Origin: Sphingobacteriales bacterium TSM_CSS
Lineage (GTDB): Bacteria; Bacteroidota; Bacteroidia; Chitinophagales; UBA2359
DNA: 58,695 bases
Reading direction: 5' to 3'
Assembly (NCBI GenBank): GCA_002212985.1
Contig: NBMY01000122.1
Span: 1-58,695 of the forward strand
Of the stretch, positions 1 to 9,058 are shown piece after piece. How positions within the stretch are numbered: position 1 is the first letter of the stretch; each line of letters begins with the position of its first letter. A model generated the notes under the pieces. The model was not told where the DNA came from, searched no databases, and was given only the letters and a program-made list of their open reading frames with translations. Both the position numbers and the translations under genes were made by a program.

Positions 1-32
1 TATTCTTCATAAAACAGAAAAACTATTTATAA

Positions 33-90
33 TTATGAGTTATGAGTTATGAGTTATGAGTTATGAGTTATGAGTTATGAGTTATGAGTT
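33..90. repeat. Tandem heptamer TTATGAG, eight copies
   Basis: Eight perfect head-to-tail copies of TTATGAG run from 33 to 88, followed by a partial ninth. A related sequence in the opposite sense (CATTCATAACTCATCATTC) lies at about 306-324, on the other side of the small gene remnant at 104-310. The heptamer length allows slippage. No function is visible. Confidence 0.95.
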
Positions 91-103
91 GTGCTTTCCT
101 AAA

Positions 104-310
104 TTAACTTGCCCCATTTTGTAAATTATGAACTAAAATTCCTGAATGGGTTTGCATTGCCAAGGGGTTATGAGTTGTGGGGTTGTTCTGTTTCTGTTTT
201 GTGGTTATGATGATTTTTGCCAAAATTTTTATAACCTCTTCTACTTCGGGATAAATTGAGTTGAATGCTTGTTCACTTAAATAGCTGTATGATTTTAGCT
301 TATTCATCAT
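104..310 (-). pseudogene. Remnant of a four-helix-bundle (23S rRNA IVS-type) protein gene
   Basis: The 68-residue reading frame begins near the C-terminal part of the four-helix-bundle family encoded in 23S rRNA intervening sequences and widely scattered in Bacteroidota. The stretch YLSEQAFNSIYPEVEEVIKI fits the last helix of that family, where a 'YLSE..F...Y..VEEV.K.I' pattern is usual. The first roughly 80 residues of a normal protein of about 120 are absent. Upstream of the start there is only the TCATAACTCATCATTC repeat. The residues after about position 45 do not look like the family. The similarity is from memory of the family; the truncation is seen directly. It could instead be a short unrelated gene. 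Confidence 0.45.
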
Positions 311-320
311 TCATAACTCA

Positions 321-1976
321 TCATTCATAATTAAAAAAAGTTTCCAGTTCTTTTTCAAAGTATTGGAGGGCATTTTTTACCGGCAGCGGCAGTCCGCCGC
401 CAAGGGCGCACAGCGAACCGATTTCCATAGTTTCCACCAGATCGGCAAACAGGGTTTTGTCAATGCGGTATCCCGATGTTCGGGCTTGGTTGAGCAGTTC
501 AAAACCGCGCACAGAACCCAGCCGGCACGGAAAACACTTGCCGCAACTTTCATGTGCGGTAAATTCAAACAAATGTTCCAAGTATTGAATAACCGGAAAA
601 TCTTGCGGCAAGCACACCACCGATGCGTGTCCGAGCAAAAAGCCGTTTTGTGCAAAAGATTCAAAATCAACGGTAAGGTCGGGTATTTTATGCACCGGCA
701 CCAGCCCGCCCAGCGGGCCGCCAATATGCAGCGCTTTTACCGGCGTTCTGAAACCCAAACCCAGTTCATACACCACTTCTTGCAGCGGCGTTCCCATATC
801 TACCTCATACAACCCGGGGCGGTTAAAAAAACCGTCTAACGACAGCAGTTTGGTGCCGGTAGATTTACCCCTGCCAATGCCGGCAAAAGCCTTGCCTCCG
901 TTGGCAATAATATAAGGTACGCAAGCCAGAGTTTCTACGTTGTTTACCACCGTGGGGCGGTTAAACAAACCCTGTTGGGTAGGGTAGGGTGGGCGCACCC
1001 GCACTTCGGGACGTTGCCCTTCTATGGAAGACAACAAGGCGGTTTCTTCGCCGCAAATATAAGCCCCCTGCGCTTTAATAACTTTAAAATGAAAATTAAA
1101 CCCCGAATGCAGAATATTATCGCCCAGTAGCCCGAGTTGTTCCAGTTTGGCAATTTCCTGTTCTATAACCGACACCGATTGCGGGTATTCTGCCCTAATA
1201 TACAGCACTCCCCAGCCGGCGCCGGCCATATACCCTGCAAGCATCATACCCAGCAATACCAAATGCGGGCGCTCCTCCAGCAGGTAGCGGTCTGAGTAAG
1301 CGCCCGGGTCGCCTTCATCGGCATTGCAGACAATGAATTTTTGCCTGCCGTGCGTATTGCGGCACACTTCAAGTTTAAACGCTATAGGAAAACCCGCACC
1401 GCCACGCCCCCTCAAACCCGATATTTTTAACTCTTCCAGCAAGGTATGAGGCGTTTTGGTAAGCGCCTCGCGCCAAATTTGGTAAAACGCTGCTACGTCT
1501 TTGAAAGGAGCCGTTAACAACCCCGCACCCGAAGCGCTCACATGGTAAGTATCGGAAAGTTGAACCGTACCTTGTAAAATTTCGGGCAGCCGTTCTATGT
1601 CTTTACCCGAATAGTTAACGCCGTTGTAGTGAAAGGCACTGTTTTCGTGGCATCGGCCCAGGCAACACATATTGCCTATTTCATTGCCCGAAAAACAGGT
1701 TTGCAATTGTGCAGTAAGTTGTTGTTGCGTGCCGGCGGTAAGGCAGGCGCTGCCATTGCACACATATACCTTTTTGCCCGCGTTTTCGGGTTTTAAAAAA
1801 TCATAAAAGGTGGCAGCCCCGTAAACATTGGCCTTGCCCATCAAAAACTCATCGGCCAATTTATCCATTTCTTCAACCGATGGGGTACCTTTTTCGGTTG
1901 CTGTTTTTTGAAGGGCTTCAAATAAATTATGCTGCAAGCCCTTTCGTCCCGATAGTTCGCTCAGGTTTTTAGACAT
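321..1976 (-). CDS. NuoE-NuoF fusion: NADH-binding flavoprotein subunit of a formate dehydrogenase- or hydrogenase-type complex
   Basis: 551 residues that join two complex I-type modules. Residues 1-140 are a NuoE-like thioredoxin fold with a [2Fe-2S] site (C73, C78, C105, C109; the last two in CLGRC). Residues 150-545 are NuoF-like, with the NADH/FMN motif GLRGRGGAGFP at 187-197, FMN contacts around ICGEETALL (307-315), and a [4Fe-4S] site at C478, C481, C484 and C523. The N2-type NuoG iron-sulfur extension is missing. Fused E/F subunits of this kind are typical of soluble NAD-dependent formate dehydrogenases (FdsB) and bidirectional or bifurcating hydrogenases (HoxF, HndC), where they pass electrons between NAD and a catalytic subunit. 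No catalytic subunit lies in this window; the gene reads out toward the left edge, with only the repeat region after it. A moaA gene for molybdenum cofactor lies at 39.6 kb, compatible with a formate dehydrogenase. The reaction is inferred, the domains are clear. Confidence 0.85.
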   Translation of the reverse strand: MSKNLSELSGRKGLQHNLFEALQKTATEKGTPSVEEMDKLADEFLMGKANVYGAATFYDFLKPENAGKKVYVCNGSACLTAGTQQQLTAQLQTCFSGNEIGNMCCLGRCHENSAFHYNGVNYSGKDIERLPEILQGTVQLSDTYHVSASGAGLLTAPFKDVAAFYQIWREALTKTPHTLLEELKISGLRGRGGAGFPIAFKLEVCRNTHGRQKFIVCNADEGDPGAYSDRYLLEERPHLVLLGMMLAGYMAGAGWGVLYIRAEYPQSVSVIEQEIAKLEQLGLLGDNILHSGFNFHFKVIKAQGAYICGEETALLSSIEGQRPEVRVRPPYPTQQGLFNRPTVVNNVETLACVPYIIANGGKAFAGIGRGKSTGTKLLSLDGFFNRPGLYEVDMGTPLQEVVYELGLGFRTPVKALHIGGPLGGLVPVHKIPDLTVDFESFAQNGFLLGHASVVCLPQDFPVIQYLEHLFEFTAHESCGKCFPCRLGSVRGFELLNQARTSGYRIDKTLFADLVETMEIGSLCALGGGLPLPVKNALQYFEKELETFFNYE

Positions 1977-2383
1977 ACTGGCGTTAATTTTTGGTAACTA
2001 ATGGGTAAAAATAGCGCTAAAACAGCTAAAAATAGCAATTCTTCAGCAAGAATTTATGCAATTTAACAAACCGGTCAAAATTGGTTTTACTGTCTAAAAC
2101 AGGGTAAGCCGTTGTGCTGCCTCAAAAAATTGTACAACGCCAGCAGCAAAAGGCAATTTATTTGCCGGCACAACGCATTTTACCTGTTTACCCAACTTTT
2201 TTGCTGCTTGTTTGTAGTACTTTTTCGCTTTGGTAACTGGCAGGTGGCAAGCCACATGCACAATTTACTTTTTTTAACCAAAATCTGCCCTATTTTTTTG
2301 TGTAATGCAAAATACCATGCAACTTCGGGGCGTTATTTATGCGTCTTTGTTGCACATTCACCAAAAAACAAAAGGCGAAGCCT
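1977..2383. other. Divergent intergenic region without recognisable gene
   Basis: About 400 bases between the minus-strand flavoprotein gene and the plus-strand small protein gene. Open frames here are short and have no recognisable composition or motif. No match to the TAnnTTTG promoter box was noticed close to either start. The region presumably holds both promoters. Confidence 0.5.
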
Positions 2384-2626
2384 ATGAACTTACCCATTAC
2401 ACACAACGATTTAATGCGCTATGCCTATAACGAAACCACTGTTGAAGAAAACAAAAACATTCAGCAGGAACTGGAAAAAGACTGGCAGTTGAAAGAAGAG
2501 TATCATTCGCTGCTGCTGGGGCAAACAGTTTTCGATTTATTTGAAATGCGCTCGCCCAGTAAATCTTCGGTACAACTTATTTTGGAATACAGCCGCCGGC
2601 TTGAAGAACTGCAAACCACCTGCTAA
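2384..2626 (+). CDS. Small anti-sigma-factor-like protein
   Basis: 80 residues beginning MNLPITHNDLMRYAYNET. I chose the ATG at 2384 rather than the in-frame ATG at 2339, because the conserved-looking part starts there. The layout resembles short Bacteroidota proteins built like the N-terminal helix bundle of anti-sigma factors: an 'L.RY.YNET...E...I...L..D..L..EY..L' pattern followed by a linker ending in SSVQLILEYSR. There is no zinc-binding HxxxCxxC motif and no membrane segment, so it would be cytoplasmic. No sigma factor gene is next to it. The assignment rests on family memory and is moderate; it may simply be a conserved hypothetical protein. Confidence 0.6.
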   Translation: MNLPITHNDLMRYAYNETTVEENKNIQQELEKDWQLKEEYHSLLLGQTVFDLFEMRSPSKSSVQLILEYSRRLEELQTTC

Positions 2627-2679
2627 TTTCAGTTTTTTCGCAAAGCTGTTCACTCAGTTTTTTTGCACTATGCTGCGGC

Positions 2680-3843
2680 GTGTTAAGTTTATTTTTTAGT
2701 TATAAGGTTTTCTGTTGCCTGCTAACCCTGTTTTATTGCCTCATAATAGGCATGTATGTAGCGGGGTGGCTGTGCTTACCCGCATGGCGTTCATTGGCAA
2801 ATGAAGCGCCAAAAACACCTGTCAGCGTCATTATTCCTGCCCGCAACGAACAAGCCCATATTGTAAATTGCCTTCGGGCGGTAATGTTGCAGCAATATCC
2901 GCCACACCTGCTTGAAATAATAGTGGTTGACGACCATTCTGACGACAACACAGCCGTGTTGGCCGAAGAAATGGCGCAACAATGCCCGCAAATTAAGGTT
3001 TTACACCTAACAGATTTTATGCCCCATGAAAAACCGGTAAACGCCTACAAGAAGAAAGCCATTGAAACAGGCATACGGCACAGCAGCAACCCCCTTATTG
3101 TTACCACCGATGCCGATTGCTTTGCTGCCCCCCAATGGCTGGCTACCCTTGTTGGTTTTTATGAGCAATACCACCCGCAGTTAATTGCAGCCCCGGTTTG
3201 CTTTACCAATGAGCGCACTTTTTTTGAGCGTTTCCAAACCCTCGATTTTATGGGCATGATGGTAACTACCGGCGCCATGGCATACCTGCAAACCGGCAAT
3301 ATGTGCAATGGCGCCAACCTGGCCTATACCCGGCAGGCATTTGAAACGGTAGGAGGTTTTAAAGACATAGACCATCTGGCATCCGGCGATGATATGCTGC
3401 TCATGTCTAAAATTGCCCGAAAATATCCGGGCGGTGTGCGGTTTTTAAAAAATTACCGGGCAACGGTTTTTACCGGCGCCCAGCCTACGCTGCAGGCATT
3501 TGTAAACCAAAGGGTGCGGTGGGCTTCCAAATCGGGGCATTACCCCGACACCGGCATTACCGCATCGTTAATTGTAGTGTTTTTGTTTAATTTTTTGATG
3601 ATTTTCAATTTCATTGCATGTTTGTTGGGGGCGTTGAACGTTTGCAGGTTAGTGACCTTACAATTTACCGCAAAATGTATAGCCGACTTTATTTATTTAA
3701 GTGTTGGCGCCCGTTTTTTTGGCCGATGTAAATTATTATGGTTATTTTTACCCGCCCAATTGCCGCACATACTGTACATTGCGGTAATTGGCATTTGGGG
3801 CAACTTGGGTCAATACTCATGGAAGGGAAGAACGGTAAAATAA
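2680..3843 (+). CDS. Family 2 glycosyltransferase, membrane-bound
   Basis: 387 residues, probably starting at GTG 2680 because the nearby ATG at 2670 is out of frame; an internal ATG at 2752 would remove half of the first membrane helix. Residues 8-35 form a transmembrane helix. The GT-A catalytic domain follows: VSVIIPARNE near 48-57, VVDDHSDDNT near 87-96, the metal-binding TDADC near 145, GDDMLL near 235 and the acceptor-side QRVRWASK near 275. Two or three C-terminal membrane helices follow. This is the architecture of membrane glycosyltransferases that act on lipid carriers or build polysaccharide. The DxD and the (Q/R)xxRW-type motif are intact, so it is probably active. Donor and acceptor cannot be told from the sequence. 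No other glycan genes are adjacent. Confidence 0.88.
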   Translation: MLSLFFSYKVFCCLLTLFYCLIIGMYVAGWLCLPAWRSLANEAPKTPVSVIIPARNEQAHIVNCLRAVMLQQYPPHLLEIIVVDDHSDDNTAVLAEEMAQQCPQIKVLHLTDFMPHEKPVNAYKKKAIETGIRHSSNPLIVTTDADCFAAPQWLATLVGFYEQYHPQLIAAPVCFTNERTFFERFQTLDFMGMMVTTGAMAYLQTGNMCNGANLAYTRQAFETVGGFKDIDHLASGDDMLLMSKIARKYPGGVRFLKNYRATVFTGAQPTLQAFVNQRVRWASKSGHYPDTGITASLIVVFLFNFLMIFNFIACLLGALNVCRLVTLQFTAKCIADFIYLSVGARFFGRCKLLWLFLPAQLPHILYIAVIGIWGNLGQYSWKGRTVK

Positions 3844-3934
3844 ACGTTGTCCGTGAAAGGTAAACGAATTTTTCTTTTGAGCTTGCCACAGTTGCACAAT
3901 ATACCCTATAAACGCACAACCCTGCTAAAAACAG

Positions 3935-5164
3935 ATGACAACCCCCGAATCAACGCCCCGCCACCCCGAATACCTGTCGCCCAACCAAAAGGCGTGGCGG
4001 CGGTTTAAAAAAAATACCCCTGCCCTTGTTGGTATGGTAATTATCGGGCTTGCCATTTTGATAGCTATATTCGGACATTTACTGGCTTTCGACCATACCC
4101 CCGATGCCAATGAACAAATTCTGGAAATTGCCACCCAACCTCCCGGTTTCACCATTACCCTGCTGAAAGTGCAAAAAAACCGCCCGCCATCGCAAACAGG
4201 CGCTTTTAAACTACTGCTATCGGGGGTAGAGAGCAACTACAAACAGGTGCCGCTTACCGGCTACCGCTTTTCTGAAGATACCCTGTTTGTGGAGCGATAC
4301 ACCGGTCAAACCGGTTTTACCGCCACCGACACCTTTCAGATTGCCGATGTGGTATATGCCCTTGATGAACAAAAGCCTATTGAAAAAAACAGCAATACCC
4401 TTTCTTTTACCCTATACAACGGGCAACGGCAACAGGCCGATATAGCGGCCCTGCAGCAAACCATACAAAGCCGGCACTTAGAAACCCGAAAGTTTCTGCT
4501 GGGTACCGATAAGTTTGGCCGCGACAATGTAAGCCGCCTCATATTGGGTGTAAGGGTATCTTTATCGGTTGGGCTAATGGCGGTTTTAATTTCAATGTTC
4601 ATAGGCATTACGCTGGGATCGGCTGCCGGTTATTTCAGGGGCAAAACCGATGAGGTGGTCATGTGGCTCATTAACATTTTTTGGTCAATACCCCTGTTGT
4701 TGCTGGTTTTTGCCTTAGTGCTGGCATTGGGGCGCGAGTTTTGGCAAATATACTTAGCCGTGGGGCTAACCATGTGGATTGAGGTTGCCCGTTTAGTTAG
4801 AGGTCAAATTTTAAGCATCAGGGAAAAAGAGTTTGTTGAAGCCGCCCAAAGTTTAGGGTTTAGCCATTTCCGCATTATTACCCGCCATATTTTGCCCAAT
4901 ATTGTGGGCCCGGTGGTGGTAATTGCAGCGGCTGATTTTGCCAATGCCATTATTATTGAAGCCGGGTTGAGTTTTTTGGGTATTGGCGTACAACCGCCCG
5001 CCCCCTCGTGGGGAACCATGCTGAACGAGTATTACAGCTATATAGGAACAAGCAAGGCATTTCTGGCGCTTGCCCCCGGTGTTGCCATTATGCTGCTGGT
5101 GCTGGCCTTTAACCTTATGGGAAACGGCCTGCGCGATGCTATGGATGTTAAAACAAGGCTATAG
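3935..5164 (+). CDS. ABC transporter permease, OppC/DppC type
   Basis: 409 residues. An N-terminal OppC_N helix (about 30-52) is followed by an unusually long extracytoplasmic insertion (about 55-175) and then five membrane helices of the binding-protein-dependent permease fold. The cytoplasmic EAA loop that contacts the ATPase is visible as EAAQSLGFSHFRIITRHILP. LLGTDKFGRDNVSRLILG just before the core is typical of OppC/DppC. Such proteins pair with an OppB-type permease, ATPases and a binding protein to import oligopeptides; none of these is adjacent, so its partners must lie elsewhere. The insertion between helices 1 and 2 also occurs in other Bacteroidota homologues as far as I recall. 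Substrate is unknown. Confidence 0.88.
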   Translation: MTTPESTPRHPEYLSPNQKAWRRFKKNTPALVGMVIIGLAILIAIFGHLLAFDHTPDANEQILEIATQPPGFTITLLKVQKNRPPSQTGAFKLLLSGVESNYKQVPLTGYRFSEDTLFVERYTGQTGFTATDTFQIADVVYALDEQKPIEKNSNTLSFTLYNGQRQQADIAALQQTIQSRHLETRKFLLGTDKFGRDNVSRLILGVRVSLSVGLMAVLISMFIGITLGSAAGYFRGKTDEVVMWLINIFWSIPLLLLVFALVLALGREFWQIYLAVGLTMWIEVARLVRGQILSIREKEFVEAAQSLGFSHFRIITRHILPNIVGPVVVIAAADFANAIIIEAGLSFLGIGVQPPAPSWGTMLNEYYSYIGTSKAFLALAPGVAIMLLVLAFNLMGNGLRDAMDVKTRL

Positions 5165-5189
5165 CATTTTTTCACAGCGCTTTTTTTCG

Positions 5190-5197
5190 TACCTTTG
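5190..5197 (+). promoter_or_regulatory. Putative -7 box TACCTTTG for the SpoIIE phosphatase gene
   Basis: TACCTTTG matches the Bacteroidota -7 consensus TAnnTTTG exactly and lies 42 bases before the ATG at 5240. A T-rich stretch lies in the -33 position but no clear TTTG. Expected transcript start is around 5202. Confidence 0.6.
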
Positions 5198-5239
5198 CGG
5201 CAGCCTGTTGGTTGAACCCCCTATACAGCGCAGCTTAAT

Positions 5240-6475
5240 ATGGTAAAAGAAGATGTTGATAAACTCAAACGGCAACTGCTTACCAAACAACTGCAAATAG
5301 ATTCATTACTGGAAGTTACCAAAGCCATTAACAGCAACTATGCTTCCAAAACGCTTTTCAGAATTTATGAATTTATTTTGCGGGCACAAATTGGCGTTGA
5401 CAGGCTTGCTGTTTTTCATAAAAACGATGTATGGACCTGTGTCTGCTGCTACGGTTTGCAGGAACAGGAAGCAAAAGTTATTGCCACCGATGTAGAAAAG
5501 CATTTGGTAAAGTATAAAGAAATTACCCGTTTTAAAGGCCAGCCGCCCACCCCCGAACTCAACGGATTTGAAATGGTAATACCCGTTTACCACAAAGACC
5601 GGCCGCTTGCCTACCTGCTTTTGGGCGACCTGAACAGCAATGCCACCGACTCGCCCGATGAAAAAATAAAATTTATTCAAACCATTACCAACATCATTAT
5701 TGTTGCCATAGAAAACAAGCGCCTTTTTAAACAACAACTGCAACAAGAGCGCCTTAAAAAAGAATTGGAAGTGGCAGCACAGGTGCAAAATATGATGGTG
5801 CCTAAGCAACTGCCCAACAACCACCGCCTGCAAATGAGCGCCATTTATTTGCCCCACAACAACATTGGCGGCGATTATTACGACTATGTGCCGATAAATG
5901 ATGAGGAGTTTATGATTTGCATTGCCGATATTTCGGGAAAAGGCATTGCTGCTGCTTTGCTCATGGCCAACGTGCAGGCAGTGCTGCGCGCGCTGGCCGG
6001 CGAGCGTCTGGAACTCAAAGAACTCATTGCCAAACTTAACCGCCGTGTAATGGATATTACCGGAGGCGACCATTTTGTTACCCTCTTTATTGCACGTTAC
6101 AACTTTGCCACCCGAAAACTGCACTATATTAACGCCGGGCACAATCCCCCTGTGCTGGTACATGGCAACATGCAAACCCTGCTCCAGACCGGCTGTACAG
6201 TGCTGGGTATTTTAGATACGCTGCCTTTTATTCATGAAGGGGCGGAAACGTTGCAACCCGATACGCTCATGATGGCCTATACCGATGGTTTGGTTGACCT
6301 TGAAAACGAAGCCGGCCAGTATTTTACCGAAGAAAACCTGTACCGCTTTCTTGCCACACAACAGCATTTGCCGGTTAACGAAATTACCAACAATCTGGTT
6401 GCCGCCCTTCATGCGTTTAAAGGCGCACAGCCCCCATCTGACGATATTACCTTTGTAAACTGCCGTTTTGTGTAG
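5240..6475 (+). CDS. GAF domain plus SpoIIE-type PP2C serine phosphatase
   Basis: 411 residues, soluble. A short coiled start (1-25) leads into a GAF sensory domain (about 25-160), a linker helix (162-185, rich in Q, L, K) and a SpoIIE/RsbU PP2C-type phosphatase domain (about 198-410). The metal-binding acidic residues are present: GGDYYDY (D212), DISGKG (D230), AYTDGLVD and PSDDITFV near the end. RsbU/SpoIIE proteins dephosphorylate anti-anti-sigma factors of the partner-switch type, controlling sigma factors or other outputs. No STAS or kinase gene is adjacent, so the target is unknown. It has its own promoter-like box at 5190 and is convergent with the phosphoesterase gene that ends 24 bases away. 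Confidence 0.9.
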   Translation: MVKEDVDKLKRQLLTKQLQIDSLLEVTKAINSNYASKTLFRIYEFILRAQIGVDRLAVFHKNDVWTCVCCYGLQEQEAKVIATDVEKHLVKYKEITRFKGQPPTPELNGFEMVIPVYHKDRPLAYLLLGDLNSNATDSPDEKIKFIQTITNIIIVAIENKRLFKQQLQQERLKKELEVAAQVQNMMVPKQLPNNHRLQMSAIYLPHNNIGGDYYDYVPINDEEFMICIADISGKGIAAALLMANVQAVLRALAGERLELKELIAKLNRRVMDITGGDHFVTLFIARYNFATRKLHYINAGHNPPVLVHGNMQTLLQTGCTVLGILDTLPFIHEGAETLQPDTLMMAYTDGLVDLENEAGQYFTEENLYRFLATQQHLPVNEITNNLVAALHAFKGAQPPSDDITFVNCRFV

Positions 6476-6498
6476 TTTTCTGTTCCCCGATGCTTGTA

Positions 6499-8817
6499 TT
6501 AAGGAACCGTTTGCACTACGCTAACCGAACCGGTAGCCCCCCCGTTCCATTGTACCGTAATCTGGTGGGTACCCTGCCCCGATATAATGCTGCCGTTGCC
6601 GTTTAGTGCCCATGTATATACTGCGCCGGCCAGATTAGGTGTGCAGGTATAGGTAACCACTTGTCCGGTACAGGCTTCGGTGTTGCCGCCCAAAACGGCA
6701 ATGGTGGGTTGGGAAATACAGGGCGGGTATAAAGTGCCGCAATTTACCGTATCTAATTTCAGAAACAGGTCATCAAAATAAGAGTCGTTGTCGTTGCCGG
6801 CTTCGCGGGTGCCCATAAGAATAAACCTTATTTTTTTGCATGATGCCGGCACATTGGCCATTTCATTGTGGTAAAACCACGTACCCGAATGCGAGCCGTA
6901 AGTGGGTGTTGCCGACAAGAGGGCATTCGCTGCATTGTAAAACTCAAGCCTGAACTGAGGGAAATCTGTTCCGTTGTAGTCGCTCAGGTAGCCGCCAAAC
7001 TTTACCTTTGTATTGCCTGCGGTAATTTGGGTGGCATAGGCCGCTACGTCAATATCCTGCATGCCTTCGCCGTAGGGGTTATCTTCGCAAACACCGCCAA
7101 CGGCAAACAGCCTTGAGCCGCTGTGGGCATTGTTTCCGGCGCATTGGCCGCTGGTAATAGACTCAAAGGAACCGGCAATTTCTACCCAGTTGGCAGTTCC
7201 ACCTTCGGCGCCGCCGTTCAGCAGCAGGTTGGCGGTTAAGGCAGAAGGGGAGGTATGGAAACTAACGGTTTCGCTCCAGTTGCTCCAGCCTAAACTTTGG
7301 TCGCGGTAGCGCACCCGCCAGAAGTAGGTGGTATTTTCCTGCAAAATGGTAATCAGTTCATTGGTCAGGTTGTCGCCTGCTTGGGTATCGGTATTGTTGT
7401 ATTCATTTTTATACTGCCGCCATTGGTCGTAAATTTTGTTGGTAAAAGCGGCATCGGTAGCAATTTGCCATTGGGTAGCGCCTTGCGGGTCGCTGTCGGG
7501 ATCAAAAAAAGCGGTGGCAGTAAACAGTACATTGCAATCGGGAGAAATTTCCTCATCTTGCGCCGGAAACAACCCGATGGGCTGATTGGGCGGCATATTG
7601 TACCGTTTAATGCGAATGCTGTCGCGCAGCACATTGTCTGTAGGGTTGGGTTCATTGCCGCGGCTGATGCGTTTAAGGGTAAATTGGGGGTTGTTGCCTG
7701 CCTGTACCGATGCCCAAACAAACCCATAGTCGTCCTGGCTTACCAGATGTTCGGGGTAATCTGTTTGAGGAAACTCTCCCCAATAATCAATATTGCCGCC
7801 GGCGGTGGCCACGTTCATCATTACATGGTTGTGTTCTTTGCTGTTGCCTCTGGAGTAGGCATGGGTATGCCCGTAAAAATGGACGCTGGGTTTACCGCAT
7901 TGGGTAGAAAAATTTTCGAGCAGGGTAATTACACTGCCGGTATAATCCAAGTTGCCGGCCGGCCACAGTTCGGAGTGGTGCGGGTGGTGCAGTTGGGCAA
8001 AAACAAAGTCAATATCGGGGTCGGCGCAGGCATTGTCCAACACGGTTTGCAGCCAGTCTAACTGTGCCTGAATGCGGTAGCCGGTATTAGAATCAAGTCC
8101 TATTATGCGCACATTGGAGTAATCTTTGTACCACCAATGCTCTTCATAACCCGGTGTACCGTTGGGAGGCAGGTAAAAATACTTAAAATAAGTGTCGGTA
8201 TTGAGTTCGTGGTTTCCCAAAACGGGGTAAACGGGTATAAAGGCCAGCAGGTTTTCGGCGGGGTTGAAAAAGGTGTTCTTCCATTCGGAATAATTTAACC
8301 CGTTGTCAACCAAATCGCCCGGAAACATAAGGCAGCCAATTTCCAGCGGAAGGTCGCCGCTGCTCATATCTACCACATAATCAATTACCCCGCTGTTGCA
8401 CATTTCATAAAACTTGCCGGGGTTTGTAAGGTCGCGCTGCATATCGCTCATCAGCACTATGTTAAACGATTTTTCGGAGTTTTTAAGCGGCGGTGTTATA
8501 AATTCATACCGGCTGCTAATGGCGCTACCGGTTTTTACACGGTAATAGTAGCGCGTATCAGGTGTAAGGCCGGTAAGTTGCACCTGATGTATTTGCGATA
8601 AGCCCGAACCGGGTTCAACGCTGCCCGATGTAGTGTTGCCCATAGCAATGGTGGTTCCCCACTCAACGGTGCTTTCGGTGCCCAATGAAGTTTCCCACAT
8701 GATGCGTATGCTGTTGGGTTCGGCATCCTGCAAATAGGGTTTTACCTCTATGGTTTGTGCCTGCATGGCAATACAAAATAATAACAAAATAAACGAGAAA
8801 ATTGCGCTGCGACCCAT
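6499..8817 (-). CDS. Secreted metallophosphoesterase, purple acid phosphatase-like, with C-terminal adhesion-type domains
   Basis: 772 residues. Residues 1-20 are a signal peptide (cleavage after MQAQ-like end). A purple-acid-phosphatase N-terminal fibronectin-like domain (about 22-105) precedes the calcineurin-like catalytic domain (about 115-360), where the metal ligands are seen in LMSDMQ, FPGDLVDNG, LGNHEL, QLHHPHH and YGHTHAYSR. A second fibronectin-like domain with the W-rich 'TTYFWRVRYRD' pattern, a carbohydrate-binding-like sandwich and a PKD/Ig-like domain follow. The protein stops abruptly in the last domain (VQTVP) and carries no T9SS sorting domain, unlike most Bacteroidota proteins of this layout. 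Likely role: hydrolysis of phosphate esters outside the inner membrane. Substrate is not determined. Confidence 0.88.
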   Translation of the reverse strand: MGRSAIFSFILLLFCIAMQAQTIEVKPYLQDAEPNSIRIMWETSLGTESTVEWGTTIAMGNTTSGSVEPGSGLSQIHQVQLTGLTPDTRYYYRVKTGSAISSRYEFITPPLKNSEKSFNIVLMSDMQRDLTNPGKFYEMCNSGVIDYVVDMSSGDLPLEIGCLMFPGDLVDNGLNYSEWKNTFFNPAENLLAFIPVYPVLGNHELNTDTYFKYFYLPPNGTPGYEEHWWYKDYSNVRIIGLDSNTGYRIQAQLDWLQTVLDNACADPDIDFVFAQLHHPHHSELWPAGNLDYTGSVITLLENFSTQCGKPSVHFYGHTHAYSRGNSKEHNHVMMNVATAGGNIDYWGEFPQTDYPEHLVSQDDYGFVWASVQAGNNPQFTLKRISRGNEPNPTDNVLRDSIRIKRYNMPPNQPIGLFPAQDEEISPDCNVLFTATAFFDPDSDPQGATQWQIATDAAFTNKIYDQWRQYKNEYNNTDTQAGDNLTNELITILQENTTYFWRVRYRDQSLGWSNWSETVSFHTSPSALTANLLLNGGAEGGTANWVEIAGSFESITSGQCAGNNAHSGSRLFAVGGVCEDNPYGEGMQDIDVAAYATQITAGNTKVKFGGYLSDYNGTDFPQFRLEFYNAANALLSATPTYGSHSGTWFYHNEMANVPASCKKIRFILMGTREAGNDNDSYFDDLFLKLDTVNCGTLYPPCISQPTIAVLGGNTEACTGQVVTYTCTPNLAGAVYTWALNGNGSIISGQGTHQITVQWNGGATGSVSVVQTVP

Positions 8818-9058
8818 AAATTTGGCTGTTTATAGACGATCGGAATTGACTGTGTTAGAAAATAAGCTGTAAAAGTACAATAAAATGCGTGCACTGCAAC
8901 CGATTTGCGGGCTAATTTTGCGATGGTGCATTTTGATTAATTTGAATTATTTTAACTTATAATTTGGGGTTTAAATCCCTATGCAAAACAACGCTTCTTT
9001 TTTGCGCTTTGAACCTTATAGAAGGCCAAACCGTTTACCATAATCTAATTACGCTGCT

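Noticed and set aside
33..90. CRISPR-like array
   Set aside because: Repeats are 7 bases with no spacers; it is a simple tandem repeat, and no cas genes are present.
2112..2387. Open frame between the flavoprotein and the small anti-sigma-like gene
   Set aside because: Cysteine- and phenylalanine-rich low-complexity translation overlapping the start of the real small gene; no family or promoter.
3935..5164. Complete oligopeptide ABC transporter
   Set aside because: Only one permease gene is present; OppB, ATPase and binding-protein genes are missing nearby.
5306..6175. Long minus-strand open frame opposite the SpoIIE phosphatase
   Set aside because: No recognisable domain; the sense frame has GAF and PP2C motifs.
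7297..8061. Long plus-strand open frame opposite the phosphoesterase gene
   Set aside because: Composition and motifs favour the minus-strand frame, which carries complete metallophosphoesterase motifs; the plus frame is a codon-bias shadow.
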